DNA of 64,000 bases from Favolaschia claudopus (taxonomy: Eukaryota > Basidiomycota > Agaricomycetes > Agaricales > Mycenaceae), in NCBI GenBank assembly GCA_037176885.1, contig JAWWNJ010000098.1, forward strand, positions 372,001-436,000, given 5' to 3'. Made by a program: the position numbers and the translations under genes. Shown piece by piece: positions 20,412-30,592 of this stretch; within the stretch, counting starts at the first letter, position 1, and the number at the start of each line of letters is the position of its first letter. A model generated the notes under the pieces. That model ran no database searches. It saw nothing but the letters and a program-made list of their open reading frames with translations, and had not been told where the DNA came from.

Positions 20412-22622
20412 TTGACCCGGCTCTGGACATATTGCATAGCGGCGGTGGCGTTTTCCCTTGATACTGGCAGGTTTCCAGAATTAGCGGCGTTCGCAATCAC
20501 TCTGTCGACTTGAGGCTCCGGGTCCAAGACCTGGAATCGGTTTTGTTGGGGAGCTGGGGTCTGAGTCGGTTGTTGCCGGGCCTGTCGCCTGTTTCTGGTC
20601 GGTGCATTTTTCCAGCCGTTGTCTGCAGTGCGCGCTGGTTGTGCCGGGCGGTCGTTTGCGCGGGCCGAACCGTACTTTGCAAGACGTTCCGGGCAGCGTC
20701 TGGAGTCGGACGGGTGGTTAGCGTCTCGGTCGTCCTTCCCTTTGCAGTGAATGCAGCGCATATCGTGGGTGCAAGGTGAGTCGGTGTCCATGGCATCGTC
20801 GGCCGCAGCCTCCGCCTTACATTTTGTGCAACTTGAGCGATGCTCGGTTTCGGTGTGCCCCTGTCCGCATAGTCGGCATATTTGCGACGACGCTTCGCAG
20901 CTGGTGGAGAAATGCCCAAACTTGTAGCATGTCTTGCACTGAATAACAGGGGGTCTGTCAGCGTATCGGCGTAGGTAGACGTTCCTTCCGAACGCAGCTA
21001 GCGACTTAACTTCTCGGAGCAGGCGCTCTGCCTGCTCCTCATCCTCGATGGCAAAAACGATTGAGGAATGACCGGTGGTCATCAGTTCCTCTGGTGAGCG
21101 CATCCACCGTAGTTCTTGTGTTAATTCCAGTTCCGCGAATTCCCTTTTGGCCAATTCAGCATGGACGGTTTCGGGGGTGTACACACCAGGGATGTCGTCG
21201 AACGCTCCCGTTCGGACGCCGTTAACTTGGATTTTAACCCATTTCGTGTCTGGACGCACAGCGACCTGCTTTCCTTTTGCGATAAGGTCGGTGAAGCTGG
21301 GGGCGTGTTTTGCTAACTCGGCCGCTGTTTGATTCGAACGCGTCGAAACGATGCAATTTCCGTTCTTGTTCCATTTGACGGCTACCACCATAAGGTGTTC
21401 TGGCTGTACTCCGTCTGCTACCAGGCGGTTGTTGATGTCGTCTACCAAGTTCCGAGGGTCGGAGCGGTCGTCCGGCTTGACTCCCTCCGGTAGTATCTGG
21501 ATGACGAGGCGGGAATGGTGGTGGGCCGCAGACGGGCTGGTTACTGTTGTTTTCGGGGGAGTAGGTCGGAGTGCTGGTGCAGACTTTTGGGCGGGGTTGA
21601 TGAGCGGCCCGGGGGAGTTAGCCGCGGGTGCCATGGTATGTTGAGGCGAGGGTGGGGCGGTAGACGATTTAATCGCGGCCAGTGTGGTGTTCTTTACACT
21701 GTCGATACGGTCGTTGAGGCGGTCTTCCAACTTTTGAATGTGCTCCAGCAAGCCTGAAACCATTCCCTTTAGCTCATCGTAGTCGCGTGTTGCGTACTCT
21801 GCCGCCTCTACAGCGCTTTGAACCATCCTTTCCATCCAAGTATCTCCGCCGTGGGTGAGCCGATAGACGTCCTCTGCGAGTTCCCGTGTGTTTTGGCTGA
21901 TCGTTGGGTGCGCCTGATAATTTGTTTCGCTAATTCTGAAAGCCGCCGCAGCGTCCTTGAGAGAGATGTTGACCTGGTCGGCGAGTTCGGTCAGTTGTTG
22001 TCCGCGGAATTTATCGTCGGGGGTGGTCCTTTCCGACACGAGGCTGGCGCGATCGTGCTCCGAGGTGTTGTCGAAAGAGTAGCCTTGGTTGTCGTACTGC
22101 TGGTCTCCCCACTGCAGGCCCTGCTGTACATCATCTTCCATCTGCATGTCGGTGTCGGCGGACTCAAAAGCCGTCGCGGGCACGTGACCGTAAGTTCGAG
22201 TCGCCGTTTTTGGTGTCTTCGAGGGTGTCGGCGTTGGCGTCGTATCACCTGGCGGGTTCCGCGTGGTCGGAGTCACTGGCCGTGGGTCGGTGCTGTCGTT
22301 GGTCGATTTCCGTGGGGGGGACTTGGTGCTGAAGGCGCCTCTCAGCGATCCAATGATTCCTGTTTTTTTTCGATGGGGTTGTTGGCGGCTCCTGAGAGCG
22401 CGAAGAGACCAGAGAGCGGGTGGAGGAGGTGGGTGCGTTGTCCTTGGCGTTTTTGTACGGGTCGTTGGCTTCCGTTCTGCTGTTCCGCGATGTGGTGGAA
22501 GTTCGGTGCGCCAAGTTACTAGTAGTTGCGCCAGACTCCGGTGGTTTGGGTGGAAGAATTTTGAGAGTACGTCCTGCGCTCTTAGGCGCATTTTCACGGC
22601 CCTGAGGGCTCTGGGTTGCCAT
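20405..22622 (-). pseudogene. Non-LTR ORF1 (Gag-like, zinc knuckles), frame broken at a T8/A8 run
   Basis: The C-terminal part carries retroviral-type zinc knuckles: CKTCYKFGHFSTSC (CX2CX4HX4C), then CRLCGQGHTETEH and CIHCKGKDD. Upstream is a coiled region (LEHIQKLEDRLNDRID) and a long Pro/Thr/Ser-rich N-terminus. These proteins bind element RNA into a particle. The likely N-terminus, MATQSPQGRENAPKSAG from 22622, is in a different frame from the main 22-kb-to-20.4-kb frame; the two meet at eight As on the coding strand (plus-strand T8, 22363-22370). The main frame also stays open upstream to 22735, but that part encodes an unlikely sequence. A one-base slip, programmed or mutational, would join them. 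The stop codon overlaps the ORF2 start as ATGGTTGA. Confidence 0.8.
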
Positions 22623-22735
22623 TTTCTAGCTACACGCTCGCTCACTGAGCTACTCGACCGCGACTTAGTCGTGGGAAAGCGATCTGTGATGAGGTTACAC
22701 TGCCAACAGAAGAAGAAGGGGCGCCGACGTGACAT

Positions 22736-22913
22736 CTATAGCCCTAAAAGGTCCTTTACCCTTAAGAAGGCCTATAGGGTCCGCCGAACCACTTTTAAGG
22801 GCTATAGGACGGTCACTGGGCCGCCCCGCGACGCCAAATAGGTGGTCCGAGATCTTCGGAGCTCTACACACTCACTATCCCTGCATTCCGCAAATAGTTG
22901 GAAGTACAAGCTT
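22736..22913. other. Leader-proximal sequence with an inverted repeat
   Basis: CTATAGCCCTAAAAG near 22736 and CTTTTAAGGGCTATAG near 22791 are inverted partners about 40 bases apart. The left one coincides with the proposed target duplication of the non-LTR element. Confidence 0.4.
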
Positions 22914-23366
22914 TAGCTCCCTGCCTCCGGCACGGCCGACTCGCTGCGCTCGCCGGCCTTCCTCCGTTCAGTCACACAGCTTGTTGGGGCTGGCCGCCCC
23001 AAACCCCGCTGCGCTCGCTCCGCTCGCGACGTCTCGTACGATCTCAACATCTCGACAAAGACCCCGTGATTTTCTGTCAAAAGTCACGCGACTGATGGCC
23101 TGGCCCTGTTTTCAAGTATAAAAAAATAGCTCCCTGCCTCCGGCACGGCCGACTCGCTGCGCTCGCCGACCTACCTCCGTTCGGTCACACAGCTTGTTGG
23201 GGCTGGCACAGTTGCGGCGAAATCAATTTACCTACCCAATATAGTGTTGCCCCGCTGCGCTCGCTCCGCTCGCGACGTCTAGTGCGATCTCAACATCTCG
23301 ACATTGACCCCGTGATTTTCTGCCAAAAGTCACGCGACTGATGGCCTGGCCCTCTTTTCAAGTATA
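22914..23366 (+). repeat. Tandem direct repeat of about 207 bp, second unit interrupted
   Basis: Unit 1 (22914-23120) and unit 2 (23127-23366) share TAGCTCCCTGCCTCCGGCAC through to TTTTCAAGTATA with few differences. Unit 2 carries about 37 extra bases at 23216-23254 beginning CACAGTTGCGGCGAAATCAA, which matches the left end of the element at 45910. The composition is rich in CGCTGCGCTCGCTCCGCTCG. Confidence 0.75.
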
Positions 23367-24124
23367 GGATGGGGATCAATTGATGGTGGACTACACCCGG
23401 TGGAATGATGGTGGACTGGCCTGTACCTCTTATCCGACACTCAATCCTCTGTAGCAATTTTCGTGAACTGTTATATCCATCGATGTTAATAAACACAAAA
23501 AACACCTATCTTCGTTGCAAAAACTACACTCAAAGTGCCTGACTGGATCTGCCCAGCCCAAAAACCTGTAGGTCATTATCCTTGGGGAGACACCTTCAGA
23601 TCTCGGGGTCTAGTGGCCTCCCCGCACCATTTCTGCTTCGTTTACTTCCCTTGACCTCCTTCCCAACTCATATCCGCATTTGTCGAGATATCACGGTGAA
23701 TCCAACTACCATGGCTTCTGCCGTCAAAGTACTTCAACGGCTCCTGGCTCATCCCTCTCTCTACTCCCGGAAAACCAGCAATCAGCTAGATATACTTCTA
23801 AATTGCCAGTTTTCATGGTCAAATGACCCTCTTGAGCCCTCCACTGAGCCGTTTAGCCTGGTTCAAAGTAGTAGTATGGTATATTAACGTCTAAAATATC
23901 GATACATGACCTCAAGAACCTCGGAAAATGCTTCAGAAATGCGGAAACGGGGCGGGGAACCAGGCTTATCAAAAAGCTGTTTATATATGTTTTTTTTTTT
24001 TGCCAACTGTCATCAATTTTGCAAACGGCTGTAACGTTTAAATTCGAGCAGACCCAATGATTTCCAAATTATTCGAAGTCATCACATCGCGTCTCCTTTC
24101 TACACCACAACCTCGTCTGTCTTC
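23367..24124. other. No gene recognised
   Basis: Short frames only. A 101-codon plus-strand frame at 23582-23887 has no recognisable motif. A T12 run lies near 23990. The stretch forms the upstream flank of the helicase pseudogene. Confidence 0.4.
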
Positions 24125-26500
24125 GTGCCGACTCAAATCTCGTCTGAACATGCCTGGTACATCACCAAAAACATCTCGGCCACCATTAACACCGCGCCGC
24201 CGCCCATTTTCACCCACTGCACCTCGCTCTCCGGGAACCCCTCGAAAACTTTTCCTACGCGCTCGACGCGTCTGCAGGGGATCAAGGACTGGAAACCGAC
24301 TCTAGAAGCAACCCGACAACTTGTCATAAACAAGTTGAAGCTCACATACACGCCAGAGGACTGGCAAATCCATTTAATCATCCGTATTCTCCGGGGCTTT
24401 GATTCAATATTCCTTGCTGGTAAGTACTGGCTACGGCAAAAGCCTGGTTTTCGAAGGCATTGCGGCGCTCGGGGGAAAAAACAAGATAACTATTATAATA
24501 TGTCCATTAAAAGCCCTAGAAGCTGATCAGGTAAATATGTGTTATTGCCACATAATGAGGAGATTCCATACCGAATACTTATTCCGACTTTTCAGGTGCG
24601 ACAAGCCAATGAAAAGGGGATTAGCGCCATAGAAATCAACGAAGACAACACCAAGGACCCTACTGTGTGGCGAAAGGCCGAGAAAAGCGCCCAATTGGTT
24701 TATATCTCGCCCGAAATGGCCCTGTCGGACAAATTTGGGAGGTTGTGGATGGACGCGAAGTTCCGCGCCCGAGCTAACGCGTTAGTCGTTGACGAAGCGC
24801 ACCCCATCGATGAGTGGGGTGAAGAGTTCCGTTCCATGTACCGGCAGCTTCACCGTTTGCGCAGTTTCACCGGGCATGAAGTTCCCTTCGTTGCATGCAT
24901 GGCAACCTGCGCGACTAGGACATTCAACATTATTTGGGACTCTCTAGGGTTCGGACACCGACCTTCCTGGGCTTTTGACGCGGGCTCTGACCGCGCAAAC
25001 CTCTTCTTCTTGACCCGAACCCTCTCCAACCCACAAAATCCCGTTCTCGACGTCCTCGATCTATTGCCAAAAGATCTGGACGAAAATTCACTTCCATCAT
25101 GTATTCCGAAAATTTTGACGTACCACAGCTCAGTCGCCGGGACTACTGCAGCCAAAACCGAGTGGCGACGCGCGTTACCTGCTCACTTACGCAGCTGTGT
25201 GGTGTCATATTGGGCTCATATCTCAGAGGCCGCTAAAAAAGACATCTGGGAGGGATTCATGTCCGGCCGTTACCGAATTCTATACGCAACAGATGCTGCT
25301 GGGATGGGTTGTAATGTGCCGGACGTCGAATATTCAGTTGTGTTCGAGTGTCCGGAAGTCTCTCGCGGTTCTTGTGCAGCGATGGGGTCGCGCCTGGCGA
25401 AAGCGGGCGGGAATTGGGACTTGTATGTTTTTTGCTCAGAAATGGGCCTACCGCCCAGCGCCTCCGGGGGTTGGGCTTGCTGTACAGCGGCTGAAGGGGA
25501 AGGAGAAGTTGTCAATTGAGCCTCAGTCCCACAAGACGGCGCGAGAAAAGCTGGACGTGAACCTGGAGGCATTCATCAATTCCGGTGCTTCCTCAGAAGG
25601 CAAGTGTGTTCCACATCAATTTGTTTACGAGAAGCTGAAGGATGTCGTTCCAGCGTGCTCTCACCTCTTCCTTCGCCAACGATTTCGGCCTGAAACTGGA
25701 CTTGATTTATATACCTCCTTGACAGCTTCACTCCCATCGAAGTCTGGGCCCGTCTCCAACCAATCTCCCCACGAATCGAGCTGGACAGTGCTTGATCTAA
25801 ATCGACATCCGCCACCCGAGCGTTGCTGTGATCATTGCAATCCCACTCTATTTGATCGGTGCCAGCCGTGCAACTCTCATGACCCCCGTATCTTGAAATA
25901 CGCTTCGGATTTCATCCACATCCTTCCACCTCCTCCATCTCGACCCTCTTCCCCCGCTTCTGTGATGTCGGACGGCGGTACAGTCGCGTCTTTTGAATCC
26001 GGGGACTTTGTGCCCGTTAAAGGGGAGCAGACACTTTCCAAGGAAGACATGTCTTCCCTCCGGGCGCGGCTTGTCGAGTGGCGGAAAGATCGACACTTCC
26101 GAATGGGAAGTAGTCCATATATTCCTTGCGAGGTCCTCTTGCCTCCAAAACAGCTCGAAAAAATTGTTGCATCTGCCGGCACCTTCCTAACCCACACATT
26201 CGTCGAACCCAAACATATTTTAAAAGTGGTTCAATAGGATATGGCACCAGCAGATTTTGCGATGTCATTGCGCGCTGGCGTCTCACGCTCGAGATTGTTC
26301 GGACACCTCCATCTGCCCGTCGAGCTCGTAAACAACCTCGGGGAGCCGCACCTTCCCCAGCCCCGCCACCGCAATACACTCCACCTGCCGGTCTGTCAAA
26401 CCCTTCCACCCCGCGTAGCAATGGAAGTCAAGCTCGGGGTCGAGGACGCAGAGGACCTCCGCGCACAAACACAAGCACTTCAAATCGATTAATGGCTCCA
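24125..26500 (+). pseudogene. RecQ-like DEAH helicase pseudogene
   Basis: RecQ motifs are visible but in changing frames: the lead KLKLTYTPEDWQIHLIIRIL, Walker A STGYGKSLVFEG, motif Ia CPLKALEADQ, motif II VVDEAHPIDEWGEEFR, motif III MATCATRTF (usually SAT), motif V ATDAAGMGCNVPDVEYSVVF and motif VI QRWGRAWRKR. The frame shifts near 24420, between LAG and TGYGKS, and near 25360, before motif VI; a stop at 26235 and another shift near 26260 precede an Arg/Gly/Pro-rich tail. One intron (about 24532-24594, GTAAAT donor, TTCAG acceptor) still looks functional. Such helicases unwind DNA 3' to 5'. Dispersed RecQ-like genes are common in agaric genomes and telomere-linked in several fungi; whether this one is mobile or subtelomeric cannot be told here. 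Confidence 0.8.
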
Positions 26501-26586
26501 CCCACTAGTACTCAGACCCCAGCAGGACAACTCAATATTAATCACAATTGGTTTTCTACCCCTACGTACGATAGTTTTTTCATTCT

Positions 26587-27102
26587 TCACGTACATTTAC
26601 TCCGACTCCACTTAGGTTCCCTCTTCCTTTGTCCCCATTCACTCCAACTCCACACCAGTAATTGATTTCCTTCAACCCCGTCGAAATCGCCGCCTCCACA
26701 TATTGCACCTGTGATATTTGCTGTACCGTCACCCCCATGTAAATCTATGTAGCTTTCAATGGTCAATGGGTTCTGCGTCAAGCTATCAAAGGCAATGTGT
26801 GTATCAAGAGTTGTGTCGCGCGCTCCTGCAGTGGATTCTGTCACTGGGGGATAACCGCCCAGAGCTGGATCGAAGGTTGTGACTTTGATATAATCCTTGA
26901 ACCTGCCATTCCATTCCTCGGCTCCCTTGACGAACACATCGACAATTGCCGTCCGAGAGGGGTCAGGGGGCCTTGTGTTTTGAGACGCATTTTTTCGAGG
27001 CTTCTTCGGAGGAGCAGGCACAAAATGCCGTGTGTCGCTCACTACGTGGAATTTGCGACGTTGCATTTCGGTGATACTGGTCCGACGACGGTTATGAACC
27101 AT
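26587..27102 (-). CDS. Transposon-linked hypothetical protein, 171 aa
   Basis: An uninterrupted frame opening MVHNRRRTSITEMQRRKF, with a basic KKPRKN segment and an acidic/Gly-rich C-terminal half (ESYIDLHGGDGTANI). No known domain recognised. The start lies 210 bases inside a repeat that ends in the TIR-like tip CAGTCGAACC next to TA (27311-27313), and a second truncated copy of this leader, ending exactly after the first three codons, occurs at 60922-61140. So the gene belongs to a DNA transposon rather than to the host. It is convergent with the helicase pseudogene, with a gap of less than 100 bases. Confidence 0.55.
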   Translation of the reverse strand: MVHNRRRTSITEMQRRKFHVVSDTRHFVPAPPKKPRKNASQNTRPPDPSRTAIVDVFVKGAEEWNGRFKDYIKVTTFDPALGGYPPVTESTAGARDTTLDTHIAFDSLTQNPLTIESYIDLHGGDGTANITGAICGGGDFDGVEGNQLLVWSWSEWGQRKREPKWSRSKCT

Positions 27103-27311
27103 CGGCTCGGTCGGGAATCTACATCAAGACACAAAAAGTAGTGCGCAAGCTGATCATGCGTAGATTTGGTTTAAAATCTGTGTTGACACCTATTTTTTTA
27201 AAGAAAATATTGAATTTAAATATTATGTAATGCCCCCATCAACCCATACCCTCTCATAACCCATAGCCTTGGCCATCCACCGAGAGGTATGGGTTAAGAG
27301 AGGTTCGACTG
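27094..27311 (-). repeat. Terminal region of a DNA transposon (CAGTCGAACC tip), copy 1
   Basis: 218 bp nearly identical to 60922-61140. On the minus strand it begins at TA-CAGTCGAACCTCTCTTAACC, contains two GGGTTATGAGAGG-like subterminal repeats and ends at the ATG of the hypothetical gene. The tip resembles the complete small element at 43285-43450 (CAGTCGAAGCTGTCATAACC). Confidence 0.75.
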
Positions 27312-27312
27312 T

Positions 27313-27506
27313 ACGGGTTTTGATTGAGTGCTTACGTTTGTTGACGATTCTGTCATCGGTAAAGCCGGGAGCACCACTTTGTGGGGCGTTGCCGTACCAC
27401 ATCAAGTGCCACTGGTCCCTTGTTAAATGTTTTGGGCCTTGCTCGCAAGTCACGGCCCTGTCGAACTCTGGGCAAGTAGCAGCTGAGTCTTGATCCTCAG
27501 TTCTGT
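27313..27506 (+). repeat. Dispersed repeat fragment (family A), copy 1
   Basis: Shares with 32025-32245 the run from CGGGTTTTGATTGAGTG through GTTTGTTGACGATTCTGTCA to TTGATCCTCAGT, with deletions on either side. Related pieces: 29163-29262, 29634-29685, 33245-33333. No coding capacity. Confidence 0.6.
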
Positions 27507-27518
27507 TTTACGGTTTTT

Positions 27519-27556
27519 GTCCCTCCTATGTGGACCATTGTCCACATACCCAACAT
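27519..27556. repeat. Conserved palindromic motif TATGTGGAC-4-GTCCACATA, copy B
   Basis: A 9-bp stem with a four-base centre. The same palindrome with related flanks (CCCTCCTATGTGGAC / GTTGGGTATGTGG) occurs near 16892 and 52036. Confidence 0.55.
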
Positions 27557-27755
27557 CAATCAATCAATATTCCATTATCCTCACTGCGGGCCGTTTATCG
27601 GCCCATGTCGGAGTCTAGCAGTACATTGACTGTATCACTAATTGGTAATCATTCGGCTGCCCTTGATCCTTCAAACTCTCTGCAATGATTCCCGCAACGA
27701 GGGGCTGTGTTTCTCCAAACGGGGTTGTCGGTCAAGGGTGTGCGGAAACCAAAAA

Positions 27756-27973
27756 AAAATACCTAAAGCTACGTTAGCCGCTGCGGGTGGAATCGAGGCA
27801 TGGGAACGTCTTCCGGGTGCCGAGCGTCAGACTCGACACAAGGCTGCGATGACCGAATTCGTGCGCACCATTGAACAAGAAGCCTTCGACAAATTGACTC
27901 TTTCTGAGAGGCAGAGTGTCTGTATGGCTGTTTTTTTTCAAACCGACCTTTTGGCTGAACCACCCTACCACGT
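27756..27973 (+). pseudogene. Remnant of an agaric hypothetical gene
   Basis: The frame GGIEAWERLPGAERQTRH followed by TIEQEAFDKLTLSERQSV resembles the region of agaricomycete hypothetical proteins with an aW..Lspee pattern. The frame runs into a GTAAGC donor-like site at 27973. No complete gene can be built around it. Low confidence. Confidence 0.3.
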
Positions 27974-28545
27974 AAGCATTATGTAACGTCCAAATCGAGT
28001 AATTATGCACGTGATACCACCCTGCCGAAGTGTTTGACCAAAATTTGAATGACAATAGCCTGTTTGCGATGCAGCCATTGAATGGCTAATGGCTACGCAA
28101 GTGCCCGAATTCCGGCGTATTGACGAAAGCTACCCCCGGTCTGAGCATCCAATTTTCATTCCAAATAGCTCTTCTTGACTTCGACATAAAGTTTAGCCCA
28201 TCAAACTTTCCTAATACGGAAATCGGTAGCCATTCAATGGCTCCAATGGCTCTTCGCAAACCCTCTAATATGAACTCAAAACAACTGTTACAGGTAGTAT
28301 AAGATGAATTAAGCACCAATAATCTATTACAATCCGGCAAAGAGGTACATGCACTGTCTCCTCCGTTGCCTCTGATATCAAATATAGCCAAAGCTGATCG
28401 TGTAAAACAGGAAGGACTGCCGGTGAAACCCGGAAAGAGCGATGTGAACCTTGTTGAACGGAATATTTCGAGTAGAAACAACGGTAACAATGATTTCTGG
28501 GTGTATATGAGCTCCCAGAACCATATTCCACCCCCCAAAAAATAA

Positions 28546-28665
28546 TCAATTTTTTTTTTTTTCTGACCCTCCCGGGTCGAACCACCCTCCCTGCCCTAGG
28601 TCTCGGCTTGACAAGCCGGCACACCCTTGTTGTCGGTGGCGCACTACCGCTTGGCGTGAGTGACA
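28546..28665 (-). mobile_element. Possible tRNA-derived SINE with A tail
   Basis: On the minus strand the sequence has a Pol III A-box-like GCCAAGCGGTAGTGCG, about 70 bases later a B-box GGTTCGACCC, and then a run of 13 As (plus-strand T run 28550-28562). This is the layout of a short tRNA-derived retroelement. No target duplication was found, and the sequence does not fold into a canonical tRNA. Confidence 0.4.
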
Positions 28666-28687
28666 CGATCGTGGGGCGATCACGTGC

Positions 28688-28892
28688 GCTATGGTCTTAT
28701 GGTTTATGTTTCCGCTAATACCCCCGAAACCCCAAACTTAACCCACACCCTCACACGACTATACTACACCTCCATCGAAACACTTCCATTGCACCACCAA
28801 CAACTTTATTTATCGCCTCCGGGCACCGCGTCTTAGTAGATTGTGTACTTGTTGCGGTATAAAAATGCAGAGACAAAAAAAAAAAAAAAAAA
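28688..28892 (+). mobile_element. Poly(A)-tailed retrocopy with 13-bp target duplication
   Basis: A 205-bp segment ends in 18 As (28875-28892) and is flanked by identical GGCGATCACGTGC at 28675-28687 and 28893-28905. This is the signature of target-primed reverse transcription acting on a polyadenylated RNA. The body has no open frame and no tRNA features; it may be a truncated mRNA copy or a SINE. Confidence 0.85.
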
Positions 28893-29112
28893 GGCGATCA
28901 CGTGCCAGTGTGGTCATGAGGTTGGTTGGCCGAAATCGGCGCGGCGGAATCTCGGAGTGTCTAAATATACCCAACATGTTTTACACCTGTGTGCCATAGC
29001 TCCACTCTAACAAATTGGGCTATTTTCGGCATTTTGCTCCACCATGGGGCTGCGGCGGAGCGGTTGAACTGCCGCCGGCTCCCCGGCGAGGGCATGCACA
29101 ACCAATCACAGG

Positions 29113-29740
29113 TTAAAAACTTCTGAAGAACCCCACTCCATCAGAAACCGGACAAAAACCGTAAAACAGCTGTAACCCCCTGTTTTTTCCTGGTGTTCTT
29201 TGGGTGGCGGAAGCGAAAATCAGATTCGGCTGAAGTGGAGCTGGTGACGGGAAGCAAAACAAAGGTACAGCCGTCTCAGAAAAAGAATGCGGGTTTTGAT
29301 CTTCTTTCCTTTTCGATTTTAATTGACAGTTGTTGACGATTCCGTCAGCGGCACCGTGCAGCTCCACAAGTCTCCACAACTGCCGTGAGCTTGTCGGTGT
29401 AAACAACTGGGCTTAAGCACGCATTTGAGCCCTGCTGGAGGTTAGATTGGAGCTCTGATGTATTCACAAAGGTTCAGGGAGCCTCACCAACTCACTCTCT
29501 GGCAAGAGAATGCGCTGAAAGAGACAAATAGCTGATTCGGCAAGGGTGGAGCCGAGGACGCGGGACCAAACACAGGTCAGCAGATTTCGCAAACGAAAAT
29601 CAGTCAAAAACCCGCAGTCTTTTTCCATAACGGCCGTAAGCACAAACGAATGAGCACCACTTGATCAAAACCCGTATATTGGCTGTAAGGAAAACAGCGA
29701 CTGGTTACTGTAATAGTTATTACTGGTATTTGAACAGGTT
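29113..29740. other. Non-coding, pieces of dispersed repeat family A
   Basis: 29163-29262 (CCCCCTGTTTT...GGTGGCGGAAGCGAA) is related to 32233-32285 and 33245-33285; 29634-29685 (GTAAGCACAAACGAATGAGC) to 33290-33335. No gene. Confidence 0.45.
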
Positions 29741-30423
29741 CTAAGCAATCTTGGTCTCTGAATCTGTAAGATAAGATCGCACCCGTTGTCGTTCGCCCTT
29801 CCTTCCCGCCATCACCGCCGATTTCTGGAGTACCGGCAATATCTTGGGTCTGACGCACCGCCTGGATGTCGGCGCGGCCGATTTTTTTTTGTTCTTGCAA
29901 GGTATGGCCGCGGAGGCCTCTTCGCCGACTTCGCTGTCGTCTGGGTCTTCTTCGTCGTCGCTGGAGTCGTTGGAATCGTCTGGCGGTTGAAACGCGTCCG
30001 AACCACTGGAATTGTCCGCTTCTGGATCTGAGATGCAAGTGAAAACAAATTCAAGCGTCAGACAAGGCAAATTTTTACCACTATCCATTTCCTCCTCTTC
30101 TTCAGGGCTGAACTGTGGTGTTTGGGTCTGACGATGTGGACGAGCTGGGGATGGAGGATGATTAGCGGTCCCGCCATACTCTATGTCTTCGCGCCGCTGC
30201 TCGTCTTCAATTGCAGCGATAGCCGCAAGCGCAGTATCTTTCGTGTGGTCTGACTGAGCTTTGTTTTCGGCTGCCGTGCTTTTTTTTCAGTTCTTTTCTC
30301 GGCAGTTTTTGGTACAGGCCCAGCAAGCTGAGCAGGGTGTATGTTCTTGTTTCCGTCCCGAGTCGTGAGTCCCGGGCCACCGGGTTGGTTGCGGCGCGTC
30401 GTTGGAGGGGCGGGTAGAGACAT
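29741..30423 (-). pseudogene. Hypothetical protein with lysine-rich N-terminus and acidic C-terminus, frame broken at A8
   Basis: Start at 30423 (MSLPAPPTTRRNQPGGPG). The lysine-rich frame reaches EKRTEKK at eight As (plus-strand T8, 30280-30287). Beyond this, the protein-like continuation (AAIAAIEDEQRREDIEYGG, then SPEEEEEMDS) is in the next frame, and a 51-nt intron with a GTAAAA donor leads to an acidic exon (DDSNDSSDDEEDPDDSEVGEE) ending at 29741. Similar coiled, charged N-termini occur in agaric hypothetical and transposon-associated proteins. It is divergent from the C2H2 gene, 169 bp apart. A sequencing slip at the homopolymer is as likely as a true mutation. Confidence 0.5.
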
Positions 30424-30592
30424 CGGTAGAGAGATGGTGGGGGGAAAGAGAGAGCAGCGAGAGAACACGTGCGGAAAGTTGGTGTCGTCTTGACAATCTT
30501 TTTTGCAAATTCGTTTCAGGCACGCATGACTCGGACTTGAAAGATCGCACCCCGTCATTTTTGCTCCCCACTCTCTCCTTGACCGTTCAGCA

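Larger units (their letters stand above)
18266..22735 (-). mobile_element. Non-LTR retrotransposon with internal RT deletion
   Basis: Minus-strand order: 5' leader, ORF1 (Gag-like), ORF2 endonuclease, then directly the C-terminal CCHC tail and 3' UTR. The reverse transcriptase and RNase H are missing. An 11-bp repeat CTATAGCCCTA occurs at 18255-18265 and 22736-22746 and may be the target duplication, which would set the element at 18266-22735. No poly(A) is seen at the 3' end. A perfect 11-bp stem hairpin lies in the 3' UTR at 18483-18515. Confidence 0.75.
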
